Shown here: positions 7,001-15,045 of the stretch, piece by piece
How positions within the stretch are numbered: position 1 is the first letter of the stretch
Layout: each line of letters starts with the position of its first letter
Assembly: GCA_963777915.1 (NCBI GenBank)
Contig: CAVZSH010000003.1
Span: forward strand, 744,001-808,000
Reading direction: 5' to 3'
DNA length: 64,000 nt
Source of the DNA: CAVUPF01 sp963777915
GTDB lineage: Bacteria; Actinomycetota; Thermoleophilia; Solirubrobacterales; 70-9
Notes under the pieces: model-generated
Told to the model about the DNA's origin: nothing
The model's database searches: none
What the model saw: only the letters and a program-made list of their open reading frames with translations
Program-made: the position numbers and the translations under genes

Positions 7001-9481
7001 TCAGGAGAGCGCCGCATCGGCGGCCTCGGGGAGATCGTCGGGCGAGGAGGCTGAGCGGGAGGCGTGGGACTCAGCGCGTCGCGGCGTCGTGTCCAGCTCG
7101 CCGAGCAGCCACTGGGGCGGGTCGATCTGGATCGGCGCCACCTGACCCGCGAAGTCGCGCAGGTAGCAGCGCCCCGCCCGGTAGCCGATCAGCCGCTGGA
7201 TCGAGGCCTCATCGTCCTGATCGAGACGCAGCAGCGCGAGCGCCTTGCGTGCCTCGACCTCGGTCTCCACGCCGAAGGCGAAGAGCGCCCCGACCAGCGG
7301 CTCCAGCTCGGCCGCGTCGCCGAGCATCTGGGTCGCCAGGATCGGGGTGATGTTCTGCGAGCGCCCGAGGCGGCTGATCCGCTCCAGCAGGGCCCGCCCC
7401 TGGGTGTCTGACATCAGCGCCCAGGCCTCGTCCATCGCCAGCACCGCGTGCCGGGCGGTGTCGGTGGCGCAGAGCCGCAACGCGTAGGCAGCCAGCAGGC
7501 GCAGCACCGCGAGGCTGGTGCGCTCCTCCTCCAAGAGCTCGGCGCGGGCGGTGCCGGCCAGTGGCAGGGTGAGGTTGCGGATCCGCAGCGAGACCACCTG
7601 CGCGTCACCGACCGCGGCGATCCGCTCATCGCCACGGCCGAGGCCGAGCTTGGCAAGGCCGCCATGACCGTGCACCTCGATCGCCCGCGCCGCCTCGATC
7701 GCCTCCGCACCGCCCGAGGCGCTCATCCGGGCCAGCACCTCGCCGCAGCTGCGCGCGCCGGCCGCCGCGGCCTCCGAGATCGCCAGTCGCAGCTGCGTCT
7801 GCCACTCGGGCTTGACCGGCGCCGGCAGGATCGAGACCAAGAAGTTGTAGGTGAGGTCCTCGCGGGTCTCGGATGCCCCGACCCGCATCGGGTCGAGCAG
7901 GCCGCGGTAGCGCTCCTGCGCGGAGAGCTCGATCGTCTCGATCGCCCCGGCGACGCCGGGCAGCGCCTCGAGGCGGTGGTCGCCCTTGGGGTCGATGTCG
8001 ACGATCGGCCCCGATCCCTGCAGGAAGGCCTGCCAGACCGCCAGCTCGAGGCAGATCGTCTTGCCCGAGCCCAGGCTGCCGGCGAGCAGGCAGGTCGGCG
8101 GGCGGGCGGTCTGGCAGGCCTCGGCGAGGTCGAACTGGACCGGCTGGCGCGAGCCGGTCAGCGTGTAGCCGATGTAGGGGCCGATCCGCGAGCCTGCGTG
8201 ACTGATCGCGTGCGGCACCATTGCCCCAATCTGGTCGGGCAGCAGGTGCTCCTTGTACTCGGGCAGGGGAAAGGTGGCGGCCGGCAGCGAGGCGAGGAAG
8301 AGGCGATGCTGCTCGCCACTGGGGCGGTGCAACTCGACTCGCCCGTAGGACTCGCGCAGGCGGGCCAGGCGCTCCTCCAGCTGCTCGGAATCGCGCCCGG
8401 CGACGGAGAGCAGCAGAGCGGAGCGCAAGAGCGGCGGACGGTCACCGGCACCGAGCACCGCCTCCAGCTCGCGGGCGAGGTGAGGGCGCTCGGCGCCCTC
8501 CACCGAGGGGCCATGATCGCCTGCCGATTCCTCGCGGGCGATCTGGTCGGCGTCGATCTTTCGCTTCGCCACCTGCTTTCGCGCCTCGCGGTTGGCGAGA
8601 AACTCGACCGAGAGCGTCGCGTCGACCGCGAAACCGAGCTCCAGCGGGGTAAACATCAGCTCGGCGTTGGGGCCGGGCACGACCGCCTCCTCAGGCATCG
8701 CGCCGAGCACCAGCTGGGCCTGGTGGGCGCGGCCGCGCTCGGAGTCGATGAGCAGCGAGCGCCGCTGTACGGTGACGCGGCTCTCGTGCAGGCGCAGCAG
8801 GTCATAGCCGTAGGGCTCAAAGCGCTCCTCGCCGCCGGCATCGAGGAAGCTGAGTGCCTGCGGTGCGAAGCTCCGATCGGCGTCGGGCTCGCCGAGGCCG
8901 CGGGTGTAGGCGCGGCGGACCAGGGTGGCGAGGCGCCGCGATCCGACCCGCGAGCACTCCAGATAGCCGAGCACCCGCTCGAAAACCCCCTCCTCCGCGG
9001 CCCGCAGCGCCGCGATTCGGCCGCTGCTGAGGCCACGCGCCTCCTCAAATCCGGCGTGCTCGGCCAGGGTGCGCCAGAGCGCCGCGGCGCCGTCGAGCAG
9101 GCCACCGAGTGGGTGTGCGCCGCCAGGCGCGCCGAGACGAATGGCGAGGTAGATCTCTGGGCGCAGCGCGCCGCGGCGCTCGAACTCAGAGCGGTGTTCG
9201 GCGAGGTGGCGCTCGAAGCGCTCGCGCCGGCCATGACGGGGGTCAAGCGTGGAAAGCGCCCGGCGCTCATAGCCCCCGGCGTCAAAGGCGCGGGCAACGC
9301 GGAGGACCTGGAAGTCGGACTCCAGGGTGTAGGCGAGCGCCTCCAGGCGCTCGCCTACTTCAACCTTGCGCGAGTCCGAAAGGCCGGGGTAGCTCTGGCC
9401 CTCGAGCTCATAGACCGCCCAGGCGTCAGTCGGAGTGCGCAGGACCAGATTGGCCCAGAAGAAGTAGTGCGGCGGCCTCAC
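7001..9481 (-). CDS. VirB4/TcpF-like conjugation ATPase
   Basis: 826 residues, GTG start at 9481 in a GTGA overlap with the TcpE-like gene. The N-terminal half (to about residue 440) is the variable VirB4 domain. The ATPase core has Walker A in GSLGSGKTI near residue 470 and Walker B in AVLAMDEAW near residue 683, followed by a QMLGD-type motif for the sensor glutamine. VirB4-like proteins power assembly of the transfer channel and are the most conserved component of type IV secretion systems, so this gene is the best single marker that the region is conjugative. The downstream partner on the same strand is displaced by the plus-strand cargo at 4867-6894. Confidence 0.9.
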   Translation of the reverse strand: MRPPHYFFWANLVLRTPTDAWAVYELEGQSYPGLSDSRKVEVGERLEALAYTLESDFQVLRVARAFDAGGYERRALSTLDPRHGRRERFERHLAEHRSEFERRGALRPEIYLAIRLGAPGGAHPLGGLLDGAAALWRTLAEHAGFEEARGLSSGRIAALRAAEEGVFERVLGYLECSRVGSRRLATLVRRAYTRGLGEPDADRSFAPQALSFLDAGGEERFEPYGYDLLRLHESRVTVQRRSLLIDSERGRAHQAQLVLGAMPEEAVVPGPNAELMFTPLELGFAVDATLSVEFLANREARKQVAKRKIDADQIAREESAGDHGPSVEGAERPHLARELEAVLGAGDRPPLLRSALLLSVAGRDSEQLEERLARLRESYGRVELHRPSGEQHRLFLASLPAATFPLPEYKEHLLPDQIGAMVPHAISHAGSRIGPYIGYTLTGSRQPVQFDLAEACQTARPPTCLLAGSLGSGKTICLELAVWQAFLQGSGPIVDIDPKGDHRLEALPGVAGAIETIELSAQERYRGLLDPMRVGASETREDLTYNFLVSILPAPVKPEWQTQLRLAISEAAAAGARSCGEVLARMSASGGAEAIEAARAIEVHGHGGLAKLGLGRGDERIAAVGDAQVVSLRIRNLTLPLAGTARAELLEEERTSLAVLRLLAAYALRLCATDTARHAVLAMDEAWALMSDTQGRALLERISRLGRSQNITPILATQMLGDAAELEPLVGALFAFGVETEVEARKALALLRLDQDDEASIQRLIGYRAGRCYLRDFAGQVAPIQIDPPQWLLGELDTTPRRAESHASRSASSPDDLPEAADAALS

Positions 9482-10131
9482 TCGGGAGCAACCCTCGGCG
9501 CAAAGATCACGGTGCGACCGGCGGGTACCTCCAGCGTCTTGCCCCGGTGCAGGGGCGCCCCACCGGCCGAGCTAAGGCGCCAGCGCCGCGCCGCCGCCGC
9601 CCGCTCGCGCCGCGTCGCGCCCCGCCGGCGCGGCACTCCTTCGAGCTCGACCTGCACCGGGTAGCGCAACAGCACCCGGGCGGGGCCGACCAGGCGCCCG
9701 CGCGGGTAGTCGCTGCCGCTCAGATCGGGCGCCAGCGCCAGCTGGCGAAGCGGCGCCAAATCGACACCTGGCGACGGGCAGCGGCGCCCGGCGGCGAGCA
9801 CGCGGGGGCGAAGAAACCAGGCGCAGAGGCCCACCAGCGCCCGGTGCGGCGAGCGCCCGTCGATCTCCCAGCGCGAGAGCGCCCAGGCGGCGGCGATCGG
9901 CATCGCCAGCAGCCGCAGCGAGGGCGGCGCGGCGGCGATCGGCGCGCCTGCCAGCGGCAGCCGCCCCAGCGCAGCAACCGCCGCCAGGCAGGCAAACCAG
10001 TAGCCAAGAAGGCGCAGCTCAAGACCGTTGGGCAACGGGATCCGCCAGCCCTGGATGCGGAAGATGCGCCAGCGCCGCCGGAAGACGAGCCGGTAGGAGC
10101 GCACCACCTTGCGGCTGGGCTCAGCGGGCAT
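9478..10131 (-). CDS. TcpE-like conjugal transfer membrane protein
   Basis: 217 residues with start ATG 10131; an ATG at 10185 in the same frame would add 18 residues without known features. The N-terminus has an SYRLVFRRRWRIFRI stretch typical of the TcpE family, followed by one or two membrane segments (about residues 45-85) and a soluble C-terminal part with a basic centre. It overlaps the VirB4-like gene by four bases, which matches the tcpE-tcpF order of pCW3- and Tn916-type systems. Family assignment rests on the N-terminal motif, size, topology and gene order. Confidence 0.65.
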   Translation of the reverse strand: MPAEPSRKVVRSYRLVFRRRWRIFRIQGWRIPLPNGLELRLLGYWFACLAAVAALGRLPLAGAPIAAAPPSLRLLAMPIAAAWALSRWEIDGRSPHRALVGLCAWFLRPRVLAAGRRCPSPGVDLAPLRQLALAPDLSGSDYPRGRLVGPARVLLRYPVQVELEGVPRRRGATRRERAAAARRWRLSSAGGAPLHRGKTLEVPAGRTVIFAPRVAPE

Positions 10132-10259
10132 CGCCCGACCCGATCTCCACCCACGCAAAAAGGCGCGCGTGACCGAGCAGAGCAAGGACGCAGTGCGCGC
10201 GGCGGGCTTCGCACGCGAGCGAACGAGGACGCCGATATGCGCCGGTCACCTACGTCCCC

Positions 10260-10643
10260 TCAGAACACCACGCTGGCGATGCCCTTGGCAAAGGACTCCA
10301 CCGACTGCGGCGCCAGCAAGAAGATCAGCCCGAGCAGGGTGATGAGGACGATGCCGACGCTGGCGCCGATATTGCGCGAAACGAGGGCGCCCACCAAAAG
10401 ACAGCCGGCGAGCACGGTGAGGACCGGCACCGCCCAGCCACTTAGCAATTCCCCGAGCCGGCTGCCCGCGGCGCTGACGTTGCCGCCGCCTTCGCCTGCC
10501 GCGAGCGACTTGCTCACCGCCGCCTCGGCGCTGGGCGGAGCGCCGAACGCGGTAAAAGGTGGCGGCGCGGCACTCGGCACCAGCGCCGCGGCGCTCAATA
10601 TCAGGGCGCTGGTCGCGAGCCCCGCTGCGATCTTCGGTTTCAT
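10260..10643 (-). CDS. Pilin-like (VirB2/TrbC-type) small membrane protein
   Basis: 127 residues: a signal peptide (residues about 1-20), an Ala/Gly-rich mature N-terminus, and two membrane segments near residues 70-90 and 95-115 separated by a short turn. That signal-plus-two-helix pattern, with a position between the TcpC-like and TcpE-like genes, fits a VirB2-type pilin or channel subunit. A good Shine-Dalgarno (AGGGAGGTAGCAGG region) precedes ATG 10643. The sequence itself is too low in complexity for a firm family call. Confidence 0.55.
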   Translation of the reverse strand: MKPKIAAGLATSALILSAAALVPSAAPPPFTAFGAPPSAEAAVSKSLAAGEGGGNVSAAGSRLGELLSGWAVPVLTVLAGCLLVGALVSRNIGASVGIVLITLLGLIFLLAPQSVESFAKGIASVVF

Positions 10644-10675
10644 CCTGCTACCTCCCTGTCGGTGTGGTCTGCGGC

Positions 10676-11557
10676 TCAGCTCTCGGTCGGCACGACCTCG
10701 ATGAAGTCGACGTAAGGGCGCTCGCGGTAGGCGATCCCAAGTTCGTAGGTGAGCGTGTAGGTGTTGCCGCGAGCATCGGCGGCGAGGACGGTCGCGAGCA
10801 CCGCGCCCGAACCGGGGCCGGCGACCCAGAGCATCTGCTCGACGCTCTGCACATGCAGGCGGATGGTCGGCAGGGTGACCGCGGCGTCCGCGGTCAGGTC
10901 AGCCTCCAGGTTCGGAGCGGCGCCGGCCAGGTAGTTGCGCAAAACCCGGTCGACCACCTCCGCCACCGCAGGGTCGGTGACCGCGGTGCGCACCGGCGGC
11001 GCCGCATGGGTATCGACGGCGGGGGCACCGATCAGCGAGGGATAGCCGATCAGCTCCAGCGGCTGGCCTGCTTCGTGGCGGACGCTCACCGCCAAGTAGA
11101 CGGGCAGGCGCTGGCTGGAGAGCTGGGCGGCAACGGTGATCACCCGCCCGCCGGCTAGCGCCCGCTGGTCGGAGGCGACCTCGGCCCAGAGGACTCGTTG
11201 AGAGCCGGCGGCGGGGGTGAAGCCGGCACCGTTGCTGAGCCCCTCGGAGAGGAAAGGGGCCAGCGCCCGGAGGCGCTCGCCGGGGCGCTCGGCGTCATAA
11301 GTCAGGTAGGCACGCGCGAACTGCAGAGCGAAGTCCTGACTGGGGGCGTCGGCGCCGCGTCTGACGGGAGCCGGAGGCGCCGCCGCGATGGCAGGAAAGA
11401 ACGTCGCCCGCAGACCGATCGCGAAAAAGAGGAAAAGGATCGCCGTCGCCAGATAGCGCGGCGCCAGCGCGGAGTAGCGGGCGCGGCGCACGCTCTGCCA
11501 GCCGCTCTGCGCCCGCCCGGAGAGCTCGCCGGCGCCGGCTTTAAGGCCGCCGGCCAT
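10676..11557 (-). CDS. TcpC/VirB8-like bitopic transfer protein
   Basis: 293 residues. A basic N-terminus is followed by one membrane helix (about residues 36-58) and a large outer part in which two NTF2-like domains are plausible: the first starts at FALQFARAYLTYD and the second about residue 180. This is the architecture of TcpC from pCW3 and of VirB8 proteins, which act as scaffold of the channel. ATG 11557 overlaps the stop of the upstream gene (TGATG), so translation is coupled. The C-terminus ends 32 bases before the pilin-like gene. Assignment is by topology, motif and synteny. Confidence 0.7.
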   Translation of the reverse strand: MAGGLKAGAGELSGRAQSGWQSVRRARYSALAPRYLATAILFLFFAIGLRATFFPAIAAAPPAPVRRGADAPSQDFALQFARAYLTYDAERPGERLRALAPFLSEGLSNGAGFTPAAGSQRVLWAEVASDQRALAGGRVITVAAQLSSQRLPVYLAVSVRHEAGQPLELIGYPSLIGAPAVDTHAAPPVRTAVTDPAVAEVVDRVLRNYLAGAAPNLEADLTADAAVTLPTIRLHVQSVEQMLWVAGPGSGAVLATVLAADARGNTYTLTYELGIAYRERPYVDFIEVVPTES

Positions 11558-12168
11558 CAGCGCTCGAAGCCGAACTGCTCCCCACTGCCCGAGCCGCCGC
11601 CACCCGGTGGTGGCGGCGGACTCGGGGGCAGGGGAGCCGGGGCCCGACTCACCGCCGGCGGTGAGGTCGGAGCGGGTGCCTTCACGGGCGAGCTGACGGG
11701 CGCCTCTTCTGGGCGGGGTTCGCGCTCGCGCTCGCTGTGGTGGAGGGCCCGCGGCCGCCGCAGCACGCTGCGGTGGTCGGGCCTCGGCCTTGGCTTCGGA
11801 CCGGCGGGACGGGCTGGCGCCGGTTGGGCGTGCGGCGCCGGGGCGCTCGGTGCTGGTCTAGCTAGCGGCGCCGAGCGCGGTGACGTCCGATCGCCCTGGG
11901 AATGCGCCGAGCCGGTGCTGGAGGAGAGCTCCAGCGCGCCGAGCGTGGCGGCGGCCGCGGCCCCGAGGCCGAGGACCGCGAGCCGGCGGGCACCCATTGC
12001 AGCACCGGTGGGTAGACCGGTCGGGCCCGCGGAGGGCGGTGGCGGTGGAGAGCCGCCCCCTCCCCGCGCATCCGTTGCCGCAAGGGGAGCAGGGTCCCGC
12101 GGGGCGATCGGCTCGGCGATGAGCGACTCATCGCCGAGCACGAAAACGTCGTTTTGCTTTCGTCCCAT
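11557..12168 (-). CDS. Pro-rich membrane-anchored protein with C-terminal FGF tail, first gene of the transfer operon
   Basis: 203 residues. A short cytoplasmic part (about 60) leads into one membrane segment (RRLAVLGLGAAAAATLGALE, about 61-80), then a long Pro/Ala/Ser/Arg-rich outer tail ending in a Gly-rich linker and SGEQFGFER. The sigma fusion protein at 13449-14834 ends in the same way (TESFGFQK), also after a membrane segment, Pro-rich stretch and Gly/Ser linker. I know no function for this protein. Start ATG 12168 has AAGGAA about nine bases upstream and lies behind an ECF-type promoter shared with the sigma gene. It is translationally coupled to the TcpC-like gene, so its product is probably an accessory of the transfer channel or its regulation. 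Confidence 0.7.
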   Translation of the reverse strand: MGRKQNDVFVLGDESLIAEPIAPRDPAPLAATDARGGGGSPPPPPSAGPTGLPTGAAMGARRLAVLGLGAAAAATLGALELSSSTGSAHSQGDRTSPRSAPLARPAPSAPAPHAQPAPARPAGPKPRPRPDHRSVLRRPRALHHSEREREPRPEEAPVSSPVKAPAPTSPPAVSRAPAPLPPSPPPPPGGGGSGSGEQFGFER

Positions 12169-12188
12169 CGTCCGTTTCCTTCGCCGAT

Positions 12189-12219
12189 AAGACGCGGGGC
12201 GATCGGGGTTCGATACCCC
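12189..12219 (-). promoter_or_regulatory. ECF-type promoter P1 of the transfer operon
   Basis: On the minus strand the sequence reads GGGGTATCGAA (12219-12209), 14 bases, then CGTCTT (12194-12189). An identical pair with identical 14-base spacing precedes the sigma fusion gene (14940-14910). CGTC in the -10 position is the hallmark of many ECF sigma promoters. The start would be about 12 bases upstream of the Shine-Dalgarno of the gene at 12168. The remaining 12240-12515 upstream shows no gene. Confidence 0.7.
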
Positions 12220-12515
12220 TCCTGGCGGTCGGCGAGTGGAGGCGTCGGTCTTGGTTGCGAGGCCCGTCGAGGCCGTGACCTGGGATTGGGTTCAGCGCAG
12301 GTGGATCGTGCGCTCGCTTGTGGAGATCTGAGGCGGGCTGGCGTTGCTGCTCGCAGGGCGGGCATCGGTTTTGCCGTCGGACCCTCAGTCGTCGATAACG
12401 GCCGACCGCAGCGAATCTCGATCGGCCCCTTGATCAAGACCGTGCTGTGTCGAAGGACTCTAAGCCGTCGTGAGCGTAAACATCTCTGCGATAAAGGCGC
12501 TGAATTCGATCCTAC

Positions 12516-12527
12516 GGTGTGCACACC
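12516..12527. promoter_or_regulatory. Perfect 12-bp palindrome GGTGTGCACACC
   Basis: GGTGTGCACACC lies in the roughly 380-bp noncoding stretch between promoter P1 and the end of the vapC gene. A related GTGTGCACCC core occurs in the hairpin at 17279-17297. It could be an operator for a dimeric regulator; nothing else supports that. Confidence 0.3.
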
Positions 12528-12597
12528 ATCCCGATCTGCTTAGGGTGGAGTTTTGGGCAATCGGTGTGGACAGGTGGGAGGGGCGCCCGATCGCATT

Positions 12598-12975
12598 TCA
12601 GTAGGCGGACTGGAGCCCGGTGAGCATGGGGAAATGGCGGACATTTGTCGTCAGCAACTCGGCATCGAGCACGAGCGCGGTGGCGGCGATCAGGTAGTCG
12701 ACATCGTCGATGCCGCTGTAGGCACGCCGATGGCTGCGGGCGAGCGCGGCAGCTCTTCGAGCGATCTCCTCCCCCACGAAAACCCACGAGAGCGCTGAGC
12801 AGAAATGCTCCAGCGCCTCGACCTCCTCGTCACGCACACCGGCGAGGAGCTCGAAGCGCACGACCTCGCTGGCCAGTGCCGGCTCGTCCTCGTCGGCGAG
12901 GCGCTGGAGGAGATCGACCGCGGGCTGCGCGCCGCGCAGGTGGTCGACCGCGACGCTCGTGTCGATCAGCTTCAC
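12598..12975 (-). CDS. vapC: VapC-type PIN-domain toxin
   Basis: 125 residues, GTG start 12975 overlapping the antitoxin stop as GTGA. PIN motifs are present: MKLIDTSVAVDHL at the start (Asp5), a conserved Glu in VVRFELLAG (about residue 42), Asp90/Asp93-type acids in GIDDVDYLIAATAL and NVRHFPM at the end. Expected activity is metal-dependent RNA cleavage. The pair lies between the transfer operon and the sigma gene on the same strand and may be transcribed from its own leaderless promoter. Confidence 0.85.
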   Translation of the reverse strand: MKLIDTSVAVDHLRGAQPAVDLLQRLADEDEPALASEVVRFELLAGVRDEEVEALEHFCSALSWVFVGEEIARRAAALARSHRRAYSGIDDVDYLIAATALVLDAELLTTNVRHFPMLTGLQSAY

Positions 12976-13232
12976 GCGACGCCGTGGCGACGCAGGCGCT
13001 CGTTAAGGTCGCCGCGCATCGCGTCCACATAGTCGGCACCGCTGAGGTGGCGGCCGCTCCACGAGCCGGCGCTTGCCTGGAGCGCCGCCAGCCGCTCGGC
13101 TTTCGTGCGCTCGCCGAAGGTGGCGCGAACCGCGCGGCGGATCAACTCCGAGCGCGAGGCGCCCGTGGCGCGCGAAGCACGCTCCAAGAGCGCCAACTCC
13201 TCCTCGCCGAGGTAGATCTGCGTCCTACTCAT
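12972..13232 (-). CDS. vapB: VapB-type ribbon-helix-helix antitoxin
   Basis: 86 residues from ATG 13232 (MSRTQIYLGEEEL), a clear RHH strand and helix (residues 1-45) with a toxin-binding tail. I chose ATG 13232, not the in-frame ATG at 13247, because TATAGT ends exactly six bases before 13232, giving a leaderless start as at the other antitoxin genes in this window, and because the strand-forming MSRTQIYL residues are the usual N-terminus of the family. Overlaps vapC by four bases. Confidence 0.8.
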   Translation of the reverse strand: MSRTQIYLGEEELALLERASRATGASRSELIRRAVRATFGERTKAERLAALQASAGSWSGRHLSGADYVDAMRGDLNERLRRHGVA

Positions 13233-13448
13233 GACATCACTATACATCGAGGTGTGTCGAAATCGGAGGCCTGGCGGCTGTCATTGGCGCAAGGCCGCCG
13301 CGCAGACCGGCGAGGGCGCCAGCCTCGCCTCCCAGCCGGCGCAAAGATTGTGCTTGCGGGGGGAGCGTGGCGAGAGTGGGCCGCTCGACGTGGACTACGG
13401 CGCAGCCGTCTGAAACCGGCAAGGAGCTGGCGCAAAGGTGTGCGGAGC

Positions 13449-14834
13449 TCACTTCTGAAAGCCGAAGGACTCCGTGCCGCTGGCACCGCCCGAACCGCCG
13501 CCGGACCCCGAGCTCGAGTGAGTCACCGAAGAGCCGGGGGATGGTGTCGGGGTGGCTGGGGCGGGGCTGGAAGCCGGCGAGGAGCTGTGCTCGATCCCGA
13601 ACTCGGTCTCGCTCTGCTGGGCCGGAGCTTCGCTTGGCGGCGGAGTCGAGGAGCCAGTCGAGCTGGGTCCACCGGCCTGCGCAGGGCCGGATTCAGACGG
13701 CGGCACAGGGCTTGGTTCGGGAGCGGGAGCGGGTTGCGGAGCGGAGGCGGGCGGAGCGATCAAGTCGGAGACCGCCCTCACCTTCGCCGGCGGCGGATGG
13801 TGGGCAGAAGAGGGCGACGGCGCGCCGCTCCCGATCCCCGGCCCGACGATGCCGGTCGCCAGGCAGGTCGCCGTGGTGGCGGCGCCAGCGGTGCAGATCG
13901 CGGCGATCTTCTGGCCCGTCCCCGCCAGGACGCCGGCACCGCCGGCGTCACCGGACTGCAGGGCACCACTCGCCCGGAAGGCGGCGAAGCGCAGCTTCGC
14001 CGCACCGGCCTGGACAGGGTGCACACCGGCGCCAAACCAGCGCGCCAGGTGCCCGACGATCCCGACCCTGCCGTCGAGTTGGTCCGCCGCAACCCCGGCG
14101 ATCAAGGCGCCGCCGCCGAGCTCATGCAGGCTGTCGTGGAGGCTCGCCAGAAACGAGCGGCAGGATCCGCAGTGCTCGAAGTGGGTGTTTAGGACCTCTG
14201 CCTCAGCCTCGCTCGCCAACCCGCTCGCCTCCTTCTCGAACAGCGAGCTGCGGGCCAGCTCGCGCATCTCGGGGCAGAACTGCGCCGCTTCGATTGCCTC
14301 CAGCCGCTTTCTCACCTGCTGGGTGGCCCGCAGCAAGAGCTTCTTTGCCGCCGGCAGGCTGATCCCCAGGTGCTGGGCGATTTCGGGCACGCTCAGCCCG
14401 AGGCCGAAGCGCAAGACAATCGCCTCGCGGTAGTTGCCGCGCAGCCGTGCCAGCGCCTCAGAGAGGCGCACCGCGTCCTCGCGACTCTCGGCGCGCTCGC
14501 TGGGGGACGGGCTGGGAGCCGGCGCCTCAGCGACCGTCTCCAGCCCCACCGTCGGCTTCGCCGCCCGCGAGCGCAGCACATCGATCGCCGCGTTGCGCAC
14601 ACTGGTGAAGAAGGCGGCGCGAAGGTTCTGTGGCGGGTGGCCCGCCGCCATCTGGCTGTGGAGGCGGATCACCACCTCGGCGACGGCGTCCTCAGCGTCG
14701 GCCCGGTTCAACGAACCGCCGAAGCGGCGCATCAGGTAGGCCTCGCCGAGCGGGCGCAGGCGCTCGCATTCGCGCTCGAAGGCGGCGGCACGGCGCTGGG
14801 CGGGCAGTCCACGAAGGATCGCCGCCGCCTCCAT
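13449..14834 (-). CDS. ECF sigma factor fused to zinc-finger/membrane anti-sigma-like domain with FGF tail
   Basis: 461 residues. Residues about 20-95 are sigma region 2, 125-182 sigma region 4 (helix-turn-helix around LSVPEIAQHLGISLPAAKKL). Residues 187-230 hold a ZAS-type zinc site, with FCPEM and H218-x3-C222-x2-C225. A hydrophobic segment follows at about 308-331, then a Pro/Ser-rich outer tail of 125 residues ending TESFGFQK; a related TEFGIEH lies at 410-416. So sigma factor, its zinc-finger inhibitor module and a membrane sensor tail are one polypeptide, and release of the sigma part would require proteolysis or conformational change. ATG 14834 starts the sigma domain; upstream codons in frame look non-coding. 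The gene is preceded by a promoter identical in layout to that of the transfer operon, which suggests autoregulation and control of transfer. Confidence 0.85.
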   Translation of the reverse strand: MEAAAILRGLPAQRRAAAFERECERLRPLGEAYLMRRFGGSLNRADAEDAVAEVVIRLHSQMAAGHPPQNLRAAFFTSVRNAAIDVLRSRAAKPTVGLETVAEAPAPSPSPSERAESREDAVRLSEALARLRGNYREAIVLRFGLGLSVPEIAQHLGISLPAAKKLLLRATQQVRKRLEAIEAAQFCPEMRELARSSLFEKEASGLASEAEAEVLNTHFEHCGSCRSFLASLHDSLHELGGGALIAGVAADQLDGRVGIVGHLARWFGAGVHPVQAGAAKLRFAAFRASGALQSGDAGGAGVLAGTGQKIAAICTAGAATTATCLATGIVGPGIGSGAPSPSSAHHPPPAKVRAVSDLIAPPASAPQPAPAPEPSPVPPSESGPAQAGGPSSTGSSTPPPSEAPAQQSETEFGIEHSSSPASSPAPATPTPSPGSSVTHSSSGSGGGSGGASGTESFGFQK

Positions 14835-14909
14835 CAGGGGTGGGTCTTCTCTGCGAGTGTGCCCTGCAGCGAGCGGCTCGCAGATGGGACGACGGGCCTC
14901 ATCGATCAG

Positions 14910-14940
14910 AAGACGATCCGGGGCTCGGTTTCGATACCCC
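14910..14940 (-). promoter_or_regulatory. ECF-type promoter P2 of the sigma fusion gene
   Basis: Minus strand: GGGGTATCGAA (14940-14930), 14 bases, CGTCTT (14915-14910). The two blocks and the spacing equal those of P1 at 12189-12219, while the spacer bases differ, so it is the boxes that are conserved. The predicted leader to ATG 14834 is about 70 nt. Confidence 0.7.
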
Positions 14941-15000
14941 CGACCTGATTGTGCTTGAGCCCATCCGATCTCCCGATTCGCTGCAAGTTTCCTGAGCATA

Positions 15001-15039
15001 ACCCCAGGAGAGCCCGGCACCAAACCGGGCTCCCGGGGT
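15001..15039 (-). terminator. Strong hairpin after the ssb gene
   Basis: GAGCCCGG (15010-15017) pairs with CCGGGCTC (15025-15032) around a 7-base loop, and ACCCC (15001-15005) can pair with GGGGT (15035-15039). It lies just past the stop of the minus-strand ssb gene and before the sigma gene promoter. There is no T-tract, as is common for actinobacterial terminators. Confidence 0.6.
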
Positions 15040-15045
15040 CAGCGA

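Noticed and set aside
4744..7017. A 1599-codon minus-strand open frame running through vapBC and the ATPase
   Set aside because: Only the part below 4743 looks like a protein; the upstream part is antisense to three plus-strand genes with clear motifs and has low-complexity content.
7448..9664. A 738-codon plus-strand frame
   Set aside because: It is antisense to the VirB4-like gene and has no motif; GC-rich DNA produces long shadow frames.
12205..12222. GGGGTTCGATACCCC as a tRNA T-arm
   Set aside because: It resembles a T-loop but no acceptor, D-arm or anticodon arm fits around it, and its complement is the -35 box of promoter P1.
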